DNA of 34,398 nt from CAZXYF01 sp964644705 (GCA_964644705.1 CAZXYF010000011.1:1-34398), one strand, 5' to 3'; positions 9,142-18,246 are shown, numbered from the stretch's first letter. The notes: generated from the sequence alone by a model not told the origin. Made by a program: numbers and translations.

Positions 9142-9526
9142 TGTAGCCCTCCTCTTTGAATGGGAAAGAATATTGATCGTTCCTGATCAGGTCCGCCTGT
9201 GCGGTGGCTTCAAAAAAACCACTCCAGTATGCTACTATACCTTACAGGCGAGATTTCGCAAGAATTTTATAATACAGGGAGGGTAGGGCTTTTTCGGGTA
9301 AGGTTTCGGCCAACCGTGCTCTTGTAATCTTTGTCCGCGCAGCTGAATCGAACCGCGCATTTCCCTTCGTTTTTAACGTAACTTGCCGATTCCCGTTTTT
9401 CTATTGCAAAGAAGCGGCGGCAGACGAAGGTGCAGGTTATGGCAAAGACGAAAAACACCGTCTGTGAAATTTTATGGATCCGCGCCGAGTTTTACCGAAT
9501 AATTACGTTTTCGTCTGGAGCCATTT
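9142..9526. other. Divergent intergenic region between vWA paralogue 2 and the methyltransferase
   Basis: 385 nt with no supported gene. It holds the minus-strand promoter of vWA paralogue 2 (listed separately). On the plus side a GGAG lies about 7 nt before the methyltransferase ATG. A 63-codon minus-strand frame beginning with GTG near 9458 has no ribosome site and no recognisable family. Confidence 0.5.
9234..9261 (-). promoter_or_regulatory. Sigma70-type promoter of vWA paralogue 2
   Basis: Minus strand: TTGCGA (9256-9261), 16-nt spacer, TATAGT (9234-9239), about 93 nt upstream of the ATG. It shares the TTGC -35 form and the GGTATA(A/G)T -10 context with other promoters in this window. 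Confidence 0.55.
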
Positions 9527-10285
9527 ATGAACGCGCAACAAATAACGGAAAACGCCATAAACGAGTTTGGTCCCATCGCGGAAGTGTATGATCAACTCGT
9601 GGCGTGGGCCCCCTACGACCAGTGGGTACAGGATCTCGTGGCGCGTCTTCGGCAGCACGGGCTGTCCCGGGTAGGGGCGATTCTGGATGTGGCATGTGGG
9701 ACCGGATTGAGTACGTTTCCGCTCGCCCGTCTCGGGTATGATGTGACCGGGGTGGACTGTTCGGAGCCCATGTTAGAACAGGCCCGGCGGAAAGCGCAGA
9801 AAAATCAGATCGATGTTGATTTCGTCCAGGCGGACCTTGTGGAAATGCGCCTTCGACGGCGATTTGATGCGGTGGTGTGTGTCCACAGCGGACTGGATTA
9901 CATTTTGGATCTTTCTACTTTGCAGCGGGCATTTCACACGGCGCGTGAACACGTGAAAGAAGGCGGCCTGTTTGCCTTCGATAAATGTCTGGATGAGCCC
10001 GAGTTTTACCGGGAGAATACGTCGAACTCGCGGGATCTTGAAAACGGGACAGCCATATTCCAGTATGATTGGGATGCAAGCAGCAAAGTGTTTCGCCAGA
10101 AGTGTGTGGTATGGCGGAAAGGGAAGGGGGAAGAACGGGAACGCACTGAAGTGGTGCATGAGATGCTGGCGGTGCCGCCGGATCAGCTCATTGAGATGGT
10201 GGAACAGGCGCGTTTTGAGGTTCTGGAACCGCCAACACAGTTCTCCATATCCGATCCCGGAATGGGTATTTTCCGTGCCATATAA
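9527..10285 (+). CDS. Class I SAM-dependent methyltransferase
   Basis: Product of 252 residues with a Rossmann-type methyltransferase core. Residues 52-60 (ILDVACGTG) are motif I for S-adenosylmethionine, Asp77 in TGVDCSEPML binds the ribose hydroxyls, and VDFVQADL (~97-104) is the adenine-contact strand. The C-terminal part (~150-250) has the beta-rich DENGTAIFQYDW-like layout seen in small-molecule methyltransferases of the Methyltransf_11/25 type. The substrate cannot be told from sequence. ATG 9527 has GGAG about 7 nt upstream. It stands alone on the plus strand and converges on the aminotransferase gene. It is unrelated in sequence to MetW farther along. Confidence 0.85.
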   Translation: MNAQQITENAINEFGPIAEVYDQLVAWAPYDQWVQDLVARLRQHGLSRVGAILDVACGTGLSTFPLARLGYDVTGVDCSEPMLEQARRKAQKNQIDVDFVQADLVEMRLRRRFDAVVCVHSGLDYILDLSTLQRAFHTAREHVKEGGLFAFDKCLDEPEFYRENTSNSRDLENGTAIFQYDWDASSKVFRQKCVVWRKGKGEERERTEVVHEMLAVPPDQLIEMVEQARFEVLEPPTQFSISDPGMGIFRAI

Positions 10286-10314
10286 AATCGGGGCCCCGGC
10301 CACCGATGGGACCC

Positions 10315-10333
10315 GTGCTGTCCAAAACGTTCA
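10315..10333. repeat. Dispersed 19-bp repeat, copy A
   Basis: GTGCTGTCCAAAACGTTCA occurs here and again, identical and in the same orientation, at 34325-34343. Partial similarity (TTTT, CAA, GG, CTCC, GG, TTGA in the same order) continues for about 35 nt after both copies. This copy lies between the convergent methyltransferase and aminotransferase genes. Confidence 0.6.
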
Positions 10334-10410
10334 GATATAGATTTTGCAAGTGGCCTCCAGGCGCTTGAAATGTCCCCCTCAGGATGCCGCTCAAACCCGG
10401 TTCAATGAGT

Positions 10411-11604
10411 TCAGTCCTGTGTTTCCACGAACTGGCTCAGTCGGTTGAGGCCTTTTTCGATAACTTCTTCTGACGTGGCATAGGAAAAGCGAAGGTGACC
10501 TTCCGCGCCGAAGGGTGCTCCAGGAACCACGGCCAGTTGTACCTCCTCCAGCAGCGTTTCGCTGAGAGATGCAGAGTCATCCACTTCGCGCCCATTGTAT
10601 GTGTGGCCGAGCAGTTCACTGCAATCGGGCAGGGCATAGAATGCACCTCTGGGACGCACGCAGTGCACGCCCGTGATGTCGTTGAGACCCTCAACGATCA
10701 AGTCCCGTCGTCCGGCGAAAGTGGACCGCATCTCGTCGACAGAGCTTTGATCACCCGTTATGGCTTCGATCGCGGCCTTTTGCGCGATGCTGTTTGGGCC
10801 GCTGGTCATGTTGCTCTGCAATCTGGCGGCGGCCTCAATCACTGGTTCAGGGCCGGCTGCATAGCCGATTCTCCAGCCAGTCATCGCATACGTTTTGGAC
10901 ACCGCGTTAATCGTTATGGTTCGTTCATGGGCCTCATCGCTCAGCCCAGCGACGCTACAGTGTTGCGCATCATCGTAGATTAGTTGTTCGTAAACCTCGT
11001 CGGAGAGCACCCAGAGATCATGTTCCACGGCGACGTCCATAAGTGCTTCCAGTTCGTCCTGCGAGTAAACGACGCCGCTGGGGTTGCAGGGAGAGTTCAA
11101 CACGACGAGCCTGGTCTGGTCTGTAATCGCCTCCTCAAACTGCCGCGGGGTCATTTTGAGATCATCCTGCGAGGTGGCATCGACGACGACCGGCCGTCCG
11201 CCGCAGTATTTAATCTGCGAAGCATAGCTGACCCAGTAAGGGGCGGATAGAATTGCTTCGTCGCCTTCATCGAGCAAGCACAGCATGGTCATATACAGTG
11301 TCTGCTTGGCTCCATTGGAAACCAGAACCTCATCGGATGAGTAATCCAGCCCGTTTTCACGCGAAAATTTCTCGCGGATAACGTCTCGAAGTTCGGACGT
11401 ACCCGAAGCGGGAGTATAGTTGGTGTGACCGGCCTGGATGGCGCGAATGGCGGCCTGTTTGATATTATCCGGAGTGTCAAAGTCCGGCTCCCCCACGGTA
11501 AATTTGGCGATATCGTGGCCACTGGCGGCCATGTCCTGGGCAAGCGAGTTAAGGGAGAGCGTAGCGGACGGTTGGGCGCTTTGTGCAAGTGTTGATAGTT
11601 TCAT
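10411..11604 (-). CDS. aspC: Aspartate/aromatic-type aminotransferase, class I (PLP)
   Basis: Cytosolic PLP enzyme of 397 residues, the usual size for subgroup Ib aspartate aminotransferases, converting oxaloacetate and glutamate to aspartate and 2-oxoglutarate or acting on related acids. Visible: VGEPDFDTP near 37-45; N174 in SPCNPSG; D202 and Y205 in SDEVYE; the Schiff-base lysine K237 in SKTYAMTGWRIGY; R245; and LRFSYATS near the C-terminus, holding the carboxylate-binding Arg. The reading frame stays open upstream to 11820, but that extension is low-complexity and lacks a ribosome site. ATG 11604 is preceded by a GGCGGA-type site and fits the family start. A promoter is visible about 110 nt upstream. 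Exact substrate preference is uncertain. Confidence 0.9.
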   Translation of the reverse strand: MKLSTLAQSAQPSATLSLNSLAQDMAASGHDIAKFTVGEPDFDTPDNIKQAAIRAIQAGHTNYTPASGTSELRDVIREKFSRENGLDYSSDEVLVSNGAKQTLYMTMLCLLDEGDEAILSAPYWVSYASQIKYCGGRPVVVDATSQDDLKMTPRQFEEAITDQTRLVVLNSPCNPSGVVYSQDELEALMDVAVEHDLWVLSDEVYEQLIYDDAQHCSVAGLSDEAHERTITINAVSKTYAMTGWRIGYAAGPEPVIEAAARLQSNMTSGPNSIAQKAAIEAITGDQSSVDEMRSTFAGRRDLIVEGLNDITGVHCVRPRGAFYALPDCSELLGHTYNGREVDDSASLSETLLEEVQLAVVPGAPFGAEGHLRFSYATSEEVIEKGLNRLSQFVETQD

Positions 11605-11715
11605 CGAGTCCGCCGTTCTGAGAGAAGAAAAATAGAAGAGTGAGCTAACAAAATAGAGAAAGTGCACCACCCAGCAAACGTTGAACAGTTGGATAGAATA
11701 CACTTTACGGACGAC

Positions 11716-11744
11716 ATGGTATAAGGGGGGCGAGATCTTTTCAA
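11716..11744 (-). promoter_or_regulatory. Promoter of the aminotransferase gene
   Basis: Minus strand: TTGAAA (11739-11744), 17-nt spacer, TACCAT (11716-11721); an alternative -10, TATACC, overlaps it two bases closer. The TACCATG word at 17-nt spacing is shared with the metX and metY promoters. Confidence 0.45.
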
Positions 11745-11791
11745 CGAAATGGGTCGCCAATGGGGAAATCGTGGGAGAGGTGAGGTGGCGC

Positions 11792-12802
11792 TCAGCAAAT
11801 CCGGGGTAGCTGCTTCCCACTGAGCATCTGGATCAGGCGGTGTGTTCCATACGCGGTTTCGCTCACAAGTTGACCTGCGTAGTCCTCGGTGACCTGGCCC
11901 GCGATGCACGCCCCCTCTCCGTCGGGAATCTCTTTCATAGCTTTTACCACCTGTCTGGCGCTTGTTTGGTTGGTAATAGCAACCAGTCGTCCTTCACAGG
12001 CCAGATACAGCGGATCGATCCCAAGCAGCTCGCAGAGGGATCGCACGCCGGGACGGACCGGTATGTCCTCTTCCACGAGCGAAATACCGACGCTTTTGCC
12101 GGCCACCGCTTCGTTGAGTATGGTTGCGAGACCTCCACGGGTGAGATCCCGAAGGAAGGAAACGCGACCGGCCGTGGAGAGTACAGTCTGGCAGAGGGTG
12201 GTCAGAGGGGCGCAATCGCTCACAACTTCGGTCTGGAGGTTCAAGCCTTTCCTCTGGGCCATCACCGCTGCACCATGATCCCCGATTGGACCGCTCACAA
12301 CGATCCTGTCGCCGGGCTGAAGTTCGGCCTCGGGACGCGTCCTGTTTCCCGTAAAACTGCCGATCCCGGAAGTGTTAATGAACAGTTTATCGGCTTTACC
12401 CCGCGGAACAACTTTAGTATCTCCCGTCACAATGTCCACGTTTGAAGTTTCGGCGGCGGCTTTCATGGAAGAGAGCACAACTTCAAGATCGCTTTGTGGG
12501 AGGCCTTCTTCCAGGATGAGTCCGCAGGAAATATGTTCCGGGGTGGCTCCGACGACCGATAGGTCATTGACAGTTCCGCAGACGGCGAGTTTGCCAATAT
12601 CGCCTCCCGGGAAAATGATCGGATCGACTACATACGAGTCGGTTGTGAAAGCAATTTGGGAGTCCTCGGTAGGAACCGTGGCGCTGTCGGGTAAACCCCT
12701 CAGGTGGGGGGAATCAAAATACGACAACAGCGTGTTTTCCACGAGGTCGCGAGAAAGTTGCCCGCCGCTTCCGTGTCCAAGTTGGATCGTGTCGTTTTCC
12801 AT
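11792..12802 (-). CDS. hypE: Hydrogenase maturation protein HypE (carbamoyl dehydratase)
   Basis: 336-residue protein that takes a carbamoyl group from HypF on its C-terminal cysteine and dehydrates it with ATP to a thiocyanate, the source of cyanide ligands for [NiFe]-hydrogenase. Diagnostic features: HGSGG near the N-terminus, TTDSYVV with FPGGDIGKLAVCGTVNDL in the ATP-binding AIRS-type fold, VTGDTKVV, the DLTRGGLA turn, and the obligatory C-terminal PRIC ending in Cys. The frame is open upstream to 12985, but that part overlaps hypD; ATG 12802, just 4 nt after the hypD stop, fits the family start. Last gene of hypF-hypC-hypD-hypE. Confidence 0.95.
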   Translation of the reverse strand: MENDTIQLGHGSGGQLSRDLVENTLLSYFDSPHLRGLPDSATVPTEDSQIAFTTDSYVVDPIIFPGGDIGKLAVCGTVNDLSVVGATPEHISCGLILEEGLPQSDLEVVLSSMKAAAETSNVDIVTGDTKVVPRGKADKLFINTSGIGSFTGNRTRPEAELQPGDRIVVSGPIGDHGAAVMAQRKGLNLQTEVVSDCAPLTTLCQTVLSTAGRVSFLRDLTRGGLATILNEAVAGKSVGISLVEEDIPVRPGVRSLCELLGIDPLYLACEGRLVAITNQTSARQVVKAMKEIPDGEGACIAGQVTEDYAGQLVSETAYGTHRLIQMLSGKQLPRIC

Positions 12803-12806
12803 CCTT

Positions 12807-13895
12807 TTATTCCTGAGAACCATATTTATAATGTGCGGCGCAGGAACCCTCCGAGGAGACCATGCACGGACCAACTGGTGAATCGGGGGTGCAGCGGGAA
12901 CCGAAGAGGGGGCATTCGGGGGGGCGAACATTGCCGCGCAACACTTCCCCACATTCACATCCCGGTGGTTCCTCGGCTCCATCAAACGGCATCCTGTATC
13001 CGCAGCTGAACTTCGACCATTCGTTCCTCAGTGCGAGTCCGCTGTCGGGGATAAGTCCGATGCCTCGCCAGACCGCGTCGGCGGGTTCAAATACATGTTC
13101 TACTATCGATTGGGCCTGGGGGTTGCCCTCCGGCTGAACCGCGCGCCCATAGGCGTTATCAACCGTCGCCTCGCGCCCGGCACACTGTTCAAGCAGCGAT
13201 TCTATTGTCTGCATCATATCACTGGGTTCAAAACCTGATACGCAGCACGGGATATTGAACTCATCCGCCAGAAACGTGTAGATGTCCAGTCCCGTGATGG
13301 TGGAAACATGGCCGGGAAGGATAAATCCGTCCAGAGAGACATCGGGCGCCTCCACCAGAGCGCGGAGAGCCTGCGGCATGGTTTTGTGTCCGGACAGAAG
13401 GTGGAAGTTGGAGAGGCCGGTTTCACTGGCCTCCATCAGAGTGGCTGCAACGGTCGGGACCGTTGTCTCGAAACCGACTGCCAGGAACACAACGTCACGG
13501 TCGGGGTTATTGTTCGCCACGGTGAGGGCGTCGTGTGGGGAGTAGACGATCTCCACGGTGGCTCCCTGCGACGCTGCCCGTTCCAGGGTGGTGTCCGATC
13601 CCGGCACCCGATAGAGGTCCCCAAAAGTCGTGAGCAGAGCACCTTCCTCCGCCAGTTGCAGGGCCGTGTCGATGTAGGAGGTGGCCGTCACGCACACGGG
13701 GCATCCTGGTCCGCTGATCAGCTCAACGTTGTCGGGGAGCAGTTCCGGGAGTCCAAAGCGATGGATAGCCATTGTATGCCCGCCGCATACTTCCATGAAG
13801 CGGACAGTGCGGTCCAGACTTTCGGCGATATCCCGTATCCGATCCGCGAGAGCTTGCACGTGGGATTTGTTCCTGAATTCATCAACGTATTGCAT
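12807..13895 (-). CDS. hypD: Hydrogenase maturation protein HypD (Fe-S scaffold)
   Basis: 362-residue [4Fe-4S] protein that, with HypC, assembles the Fe(CN)2CO unit. Visible family motifs: MEVCGGHTMAI (~34-44), SGPGCPVCVT (~61-70), GFETTVP, LSGHKTMPQAL, PGHVSTITG, CCVSGFEPSDM, and the cysteine-rich C-terminal third (GCECGEVLRG, PPECPLFGSRC, GPCMVSSEGSCAA), which holds the cluster ligands and the redox-active cysteines. Its ATG overlaps the hypC stop by one base (TAATG), so the two are translationally coupled. The length matches the family. Confidence 0.96.
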   Translation of the reverse strand: MQYVDEFRNKSHVQALADRIRDIAESLDRTVRFMEVCGGHTMAIHRFGLPELLPDNVELISGPGCPVCVTATSYIDTALQLAEEGALLTTFGDLYRVPGSDTTLERAASQGATVEIVYSPHDALTVANNNPDRDVVFLAVGFETTVPTVAATLMEASETGLSNFHLLSGHKTMPQALRALVEAPDVSLDGFILPGHVSTITGLDIYTFLADEFNIPCCVSGFEPSDMMQTIESLLEQCAGREATVDNAYGRAVQPEGNPQAQSIVEHVFEPADAVWRGIGLIPDSGLALRNEWSKFSCGYRMPFDGAEEPPGCECGEVLRGNVRPPECPLFGSRCTPDSPVGPCMVSSEGSCAAHYKYGSQE

Positions 13896-14119
13896 TACCG
13901 CTGCTCCACTTCCGCCATCTCATCCCACAGCTCCAAACGCTCTCTGGCTTCTTCCTCATCCAGCTTTTGAATCGCGAAGCCAGCGTGGACGAGCACCCAG
14001 TCGCCTGTCTCCGGTTGATCCAGCAACTGGAGGCCAACTTCCCGGCTGGTGCCCGAAATCTCGACCCGCGCCATGTCTCCATCTATATCATCAATTTGAA
14101 CAGGTATTGCCCAGCACAT
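13895..14119 (-). CDS. hypC: Hydrogenase maturation chaperone HypC/HybG family
   Basis: 74-residue chaperone that carries the Fe(CN)2CO group with HypD to the hydrogenase large subunit. The N-terminus MCWAIP matches the essential MC-x-(A/G)-(I/V)-P motif with Cys2 intact; Trp at position 3 is less usual than Leu or Val. ETGDWVLVHAGFAIQKLDEEEA is the typical OB-fold end of the family. The ATG has no strong ribosome site. It starts 271 nt after the hypF stop, so hypCDE may have a separate promoter that I could not place convincingly. Confidence 0.95.
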   Translation of the reverse strand: MCWAIPVQIDDIDGDMARVEISGTSREVGLQLLDQPETGDWVLVHAGFAIQKLDEEEARERLELWDEMAEVEQR

Positions 14120-14390
14120 GGTTCTGTTTTCTCTATCGAAATGACAGTGAACGCAATGAAGGGGGGGATAGTATCCCGTTTCCCGGAAGCAACGTCGGGT
14201 CGGGAATGGAGCATCGTGTTCTAATGCTCACAAGGACCAAGTTCCCGTGTGAATCTCAAATATCCCCCGGTGGAAGTTCCCGGAATAACTACTGATGACC
14301 ACGGCTCAGCCGCAACAGGTGAGATAAAAATATCGATCCGATTGTGCCGCTGCATAGTTATTTGTCCAGCCGGCTCCATCAACAGCTAGT

Positions 14391-16712
14391 TTATCCTATC
14401 TTTGAATGCTTGTCATCCGGACGAAGGCGAGACAGAGCAATACTGGCCTGTCCCAGCGCGATACCACCGTCATTGGGAGGAACCCGGGAATGGGACAGGA
14501 CGGTCAGGCCACGCGATTGCAGTGCCGGGATGAGGCGGTCGAGCAGATGAGTGTTTTGCATGACCCCTCCGGAGAGCGCAACGGTGTGAATCCCGGTTTG
14601 TTCGCACAGGCGTCCGCAACCAGCCAGGATGATGTCGCTGGTGGTATGGTGGAACTTGGTGGCAATGATTCCGGGATGCACTGATTTCTGCAGGTCCGCC
14701 CAAACGCCTCGTATGATACCCCCGAGTTCGATGGTTTCCTTCCCCATTTCATAGTTGTAAGTCCCATACTCACCCGGCTTGCACATAGCCTCCAGTTCGC
14801 AGGCAGCTTGACCCTGATAGGTTGCTTCGGGACCAAATCCAATGAGTGCCGCCACCGCGTCGAAGAGACGACCACAGCTGGAAGTGCGGGGGGAGAGATC
14901 AGAATCATTCAGGATGTTTGCTAACGCATCAATTGTTGCAGGGTCCAGGTATCGTTCCATGTGGCGGGATGCTTCGGAATCAGCAAAGGCATTTTTCATG
15001 TGGGAGAGAGCCATTCGGTGAGGTTCCAGCACGGCCTGGTCGCCGCCCGGCATCGGCACGTATTCCAGATGCAGGCGACGCTGATAGTCCCGTTCGTCAA
15101 ACACCATGAATTCACCACCCCACATACAACCATCGTCACCATAGCCGGTTCCGTCCATGCTGACGCCGATTGCCGGGCCGGTTCCCTCCCCTTCGGCGAG
15201 ACACGATGCGAGGTGGGCATGATGATGCTGCACCTGCATCAGGTTGAGGCCCTCCCGTTCTGAGAGCTTTCGGGCAAACCGGGTGGTGGGGTAGTCCGGA
15301 TGGAGATCGCACACAACGGTCTCAGGTGAGACGTTCAGAAGATCCGAAAAGCGCTCGTAGGTGTTCTGGAAGTGGCGGGCATTGTCGGCGTCGGAAACAT
15401 TGCCAATATGCTGGCTCAAAAATGCGCGGCGGCCTTTGGTCACGGCAAACGTATTTTTCCACATGGCTCCCGTTGCGAACACGGATGGACCCGCCATATC
15501 AAGTATGATGGGCTCAGGAACGTAGCCCCGTGAGCGACGCATGGGTAAGGGCGTTCCGTTGACGCTGGCAACGAGCGAGTCATCACACCGATTCTCCACG
15601 GGTCGATTATGCCACAGGATGCCATCCACAATGTCCTCAAGGTCATCGTGCACGGTGTCAACGGAGGTGGCGATGGGCTCGTCCGATCGATTACAACTGG
15701 TCATCACCAGTGCCGGGGGCATATCGGGGGAGCGAAAGAGCTGAGCATGCAGGGGGGTGTAGGGCAACATGATGCCGATCTTCTGCAGGCCGGGTGCGAC
15801 CAGATCAACAACCGGTCCGTCGGGTCGTTTTCTGACGAGCACGATCGGAGATGGCGGGGATGTGAGGAGTTTTTTTTCTCCATCGTTAATCTGCCCGATA
15901 TCTTCACACCGGCTGAGGTCTGCAGCCATAATCGCCAGGGGCTTGTGCGGGCGATTTTTGCGCTTTCGTATTCTTGCAACGGCCGACGCATTTGTCGCGT
16001 CGCAGGCCAGATGGAAGCCACCGAGCCCTTTTATCGCCACAATGCCTCCACTGACGAGCATTTGTCTGGTATCCGCTATGGGGTGCGGGTGAGTGGTATC
16101 GTCGGAGGGGACGGGAGTGAAAGTCAGTGAGGGACCGCAATCAGGACACGACATCGTCTGCGCGTGAAAACGACGATCGGACGGATCGTTATATTCTTTC
16201 TGGCACGCCTCGCAAAGAGGGAAGTCGTCCATGGCGCTGGTGGGTCTGTCGAACGGCACATCCCGTGCGATGGTGAAACGGGGCCCGCAGCAGGTGCAGG
16301 TGTTGAACGGGTATCCGGCACGTCGATCCCGTTCATTATTCAGTTCCCCTTTGCAGTCGGTGCATGTGGCCAGATCGGGAGGTATGGGCAGGAGACTCTC
16401 ACCGCTGGAGGAACTGGAGATGATGGAGAAGTCGCTGGTGCCTTCAGGGCTGAGTTCCTCATCCACGGTCAAATCATCAATCCGTGCTCGTTTTGGGATC
16501 AAGTCGCTGAAGTTTTCAATAATACCGTGGATCGTCTCGGGATTTCCCTCCACTTCGATTTCCACCCCTCCCGGAGTGTTTTTGATGGTCCCCCCACAGC
16601 CACGCGATGTCATGGCGCGATAAATCGTGGGTCGGAATCCGACGCCCTGCACTCGGCCCTGCACGCGGATTCTGACACGCTGCCGCGGATTGTTGGGGGA
16701 AGTGGGGTTCAT
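14391..16712 (-). CDS. hypF: Carbamoyltransferase HypF
   Basis: 773-residue enzyme (usual ~750) that uses carbamoyl phosphate and ATP to carbamoylate HypE. All four domains are visible: an acylphosphatase domain at ~10-100 (VQGRVQGVGFRPTIYRAM); two zinc fingers at ~115-200 (CTDCKGEL with CTCCGPRFTI, and CEACQKEY with CPDCGPSL); a YrdC-like domain at ~215-390 (GGIVAIKGLGGFHLACDA); and a Kae1-like carbamoyltransferase domain at ~400-760 with the metal-binding QHHHAH and VSMDGTGYGDDG. Its ATG overlaps the nth stop (ATGA), indicating translational coupling with endonuclease III. The gene is intact. Confidence 0.96.
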   Translation of the reverse strand: MNPTSPNNPRQRVRIRVQGRVQGVGFRPTIYRAMTSRGCGGTIKNTPGGVEIEVEGNPETIHGIIENFSDLIPKRARIDDLTVDEELSPEGTSDFSIISSSSSGESLLPIPPDLATCTDCKGELNNERDRRAGYPFNTCTCCGPRFTIARDVPFDRPTSAMDDFPLCEACQKEYNDPSDRRFHAQTMSCPDCGPSLTFTPVPSDDTTHPHPIADTRQMLVSGGIVAIKGLGGFHLACDATNASAVARIRKRKNRPHKPLAIMAADLSRCEDIGQINDGEKKLLTSPPSPIVLVRKRPDGPVVDLVAPGLQKIGIMLPYTPLHAQLFRSPDMPPALVMTSCNRSDEPIATSVDTVHDDLEDIVDGILWHNRPVENRCDDSLVASVNGTPLPMRRSRGYVPEPIILDMAGPSVFATGAMWKNTFAVTKGRRAFLSQHIGNVSDADNARHFQNTYERFSDLLNVSPETVVCDLHPDYPTTRFARKLSEREGLNLMQVQHHHAHLASCLAEGEGTGPAIGVSMDGTGYGDDGCMWGGEFMVFDERDYQRRLHLEYVPMPGGDQAVLEPHRMALSHMKNAFADSEASRHMERYLDPATIDALANILNDSDLSPRTSSCGRLFDAVAALIGFGPEATYQGQAACELEAMCKPGEYGTYNYEMGKETIELGGIIRGVWADLQKSVHPGIIATKFHHTTSDIILAGCGRLCEQTGIHTVALSGGVMQNTHLLDRLIPALQSRGLTVLSHSRVPPNDGGIALGQASIALSRLRPDDKHSKIG

Positions 16713-17353
16713 TGTCTCTGTTCACTGTAGTAGAGACACCAAGCGGTAATCGGGCAGCGCTCGCATTCTGGTTTTCGGCTCGCGCAGATGCGCCGCCCGT
16801 GTGTGCCCATCAGGAGGGTCGATCGGGTCCAGCGTTGGTGGGGGATCAGTTTCCGCAGCTCGCGCTCAATAGCATCCGCGCTCTTTTTCTCGGCCAGGCC
16901 GATCCGACGGGAGACCCGTTTCACGTGGGTATCAACGGGTAGAGCCTGCTGGTCCATGGCATGCGCCAGCACGACGCTGGCGGTCTTTCGTCCCACGCCG
17001 GGCAGGTCGGTGAGCTGATTAAGGTCATCGGGCACTTCTCCGTTATGCCGTTCGACCAGCGCCTGGCAGCAGTTCTGAACGCTTTTACTTTTGCGTCGAT
17101 AAAATCCCGTGGGATGGAGTATATCCTCCAGGTCCTCTCGGTCAGCCTCCGCGATATCCTGTGCGGTTGGATATTTGTCCCAGAGTTTCGGGGCGACCTC
17201 GTTCACCTTCTCATCCGTGCACTGCGCCGCAAGTATGGTGCGAATCAAAAGATCCAGTGGGCCGTCGAAATCCAAATAAAGGTGGGCGTCAGGATGCTCT
17301 TCTTCCAGCGCGTCGAGAATATCCAAGATGTGTTCTTTTGGGGATGTAGCCAC
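16709..17353 (-). CDS. nth: Endonuclease III (base-excision DNA glycosylase/AP lyase)
   Basis: 214-residue [4Fe-4S] enzyme that removes oxidised pyrimidines and cleaves abasic sites. The helix-hairpin-helix LPGVGRKTASVVL carries the catalytic lysine K123; D141 lies in PVDTHVKR. The cluster ligands C190, C197, C200 and C206 give the exact C-x6-C-x2-C-x5-C pattern near the C-terminus. The start codon is GTG 17353, with GGAG 8 nt upstream. It is the first gene of the nth-hypF unit, which is unusual company for a repair enzyme; both are metal-linked but the association may be accidental. Confidence 0.95.
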   Translation of the reverse strand: MATSPKEHILDILDALEEEHPDAHLYLDFDGPLDLLIRTILAAQCTDEKVNEVAPKLWDKYPTAQDIAEADREDLEDILHPTGFYRRKSKSVQNCCQALVERHNGEVPDDLNQLTDLPGVGRKTASVVLAHAMDQQALPVDTHVKRVSRRIGLAEKKSADAIERELRKLIPHQRWTRSTLLMGTHGRRICASRKPECERCPITAWCLYYSEQRQ

Positions 17354-17606
17354 AGATAAGTCTCCTGCTCAGATGGAAATACAACTGTCTCTGATTGAGC
17401 GGCTGTCACTGTTACAGTTTTTATGAAGCCGATCAGAAAGTGCGAAAGCTGTGCATGCGGCGGTAATTGTTGTAAAGGTGAAATGACTTTGGTCCGCCGT
17501 CCGCGGCGATGAATCCTCGCGGTGGCCAACCGGGCCCAAACTCACGCGAAGCACGGTTGCGAGCGTGCGGCGCGGTTCGAAGATCGTGGACCGGAAAACA
17601 GAGCGA

Positions 17607-18233
17607 TTAGGGGTTTCGGCTGACCTTATGGTCCGGGTCATCATTACATTTTACAACGAAAATGGCGATGGAGGCGAACAGATTGGCAAGGACCGACGGC
17701 AGTCGGACGTAGGAAGGAGTGAAAAACATGCTGTCAACGATTTTGAGCCCCTTCTCCTCGCAGAAATGCTGGAAGTCCCGCACGGTGATCACGCGCAGGT
17801 TCGGGGTTTCATACCAGGTGTAGGGGAGGGTGGGGGTGACTGGTGCACTGCCGTTCAAAAGAAGGCGCAGGCGGGCGGTCCAGTGACCGAAATTCGGGAA
17901 ACTGATAATGCCCAATTTGCCGACGCGCAGCATTTCGTGGACGACTTCCGCCGGTTGTAACGCCTGCTGCAGAGTCTGGCTGAGTATGACACAGTCGAAT
18001 TCCCCGTCGGGAAACATGTCCATGCCATCAAGCATGTCGCCGTGGTAAACGGGGACACCGCGGGTGATACATTCCCGTACGGCGTTCTCGTCGATTTCGA
18101 TCCCCTGTCCAACGACGTCTTTTTCCTCCTGGAGTCGAGCCAGCAGCGCACCATCCCCGCATCCAAGGTCCAGCACGCGGGCGCCTTCTGGCACGTGGTC
18201 TTCGATGAATTCGTAGTCTATCCGTACAGCCAT
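17607..18233 (-). CDS. metW: Methionine biosynthesis protein MetW (methyltransferase fold)
   Basis: 208-residue SAM-binding-fold protein that accompanies MetX in many bacteria and is needed for full homoserine acyltransferase activity. RVLDLGCGDGALLARL (~19-34) is the SAM motif I; DCVILSQTLQQ and FPNFGHWTARLRLL are characteristic of MetW rather than of general methyltransferases. It starts 13 nt after the metX stop and is surely co-transcribed with it. The length matches the family. Confidence 0.93.
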   Translation of the reverse strand: MAVRIDYEFIEDHVPEGARVLDLGCGDGALLARLQEEKDVVGQGIEIDENAVRECITRGVPVYHGDMLDGMDMFPDGEFDCVILSQTLQQALQPAEVVHEMLRVGKLGIISFPNFGHWTARLRLLLNGSAPVTPTLPYTWYETPNLRVITVRDFQHFCEEKGLKIVDSMFFTPSYVRLPSVLANLFASIAIFVVKCNDDPDHKVSRNP

Positions 18234-18246
18234 GGTTATGACTCCG

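Noticed and set aside
9267..9458. 63-codon minus-strand frame with hydrophobic N-terminus
   Set aside because: GTG start without ribosome site, no recognisable motif, and it runs through the vWA2 promoter.
10289..10298. CGGGGCCCCG palindrome after the methyltransferase gene as a terminator
   Set aside because: No loop and no T-tract on either strand; probably only a GC-rich palindrome.
11605..11820. N-terminal extension of the aminotransferase (72 residues, hydrophobic)
   Set aside because: Open by chance: no ribosome site, contains the predicted promoter, and the family start is at 11604.
12803..12985. N-terminal extension of HypE
   Set aside because: It lies entirely within hypD in another frame; the HypE family start is at 12802.
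17491..17592. tRNA-like pairing: GGTCCGC with GTGGACC and a nearby GGTTCGA
   Set aside because: The acceptor-like ends pair, but no T-stem or anticodon arm can be formed and the length is wrong; GC-rich chance pairing in the nth-metW gap.
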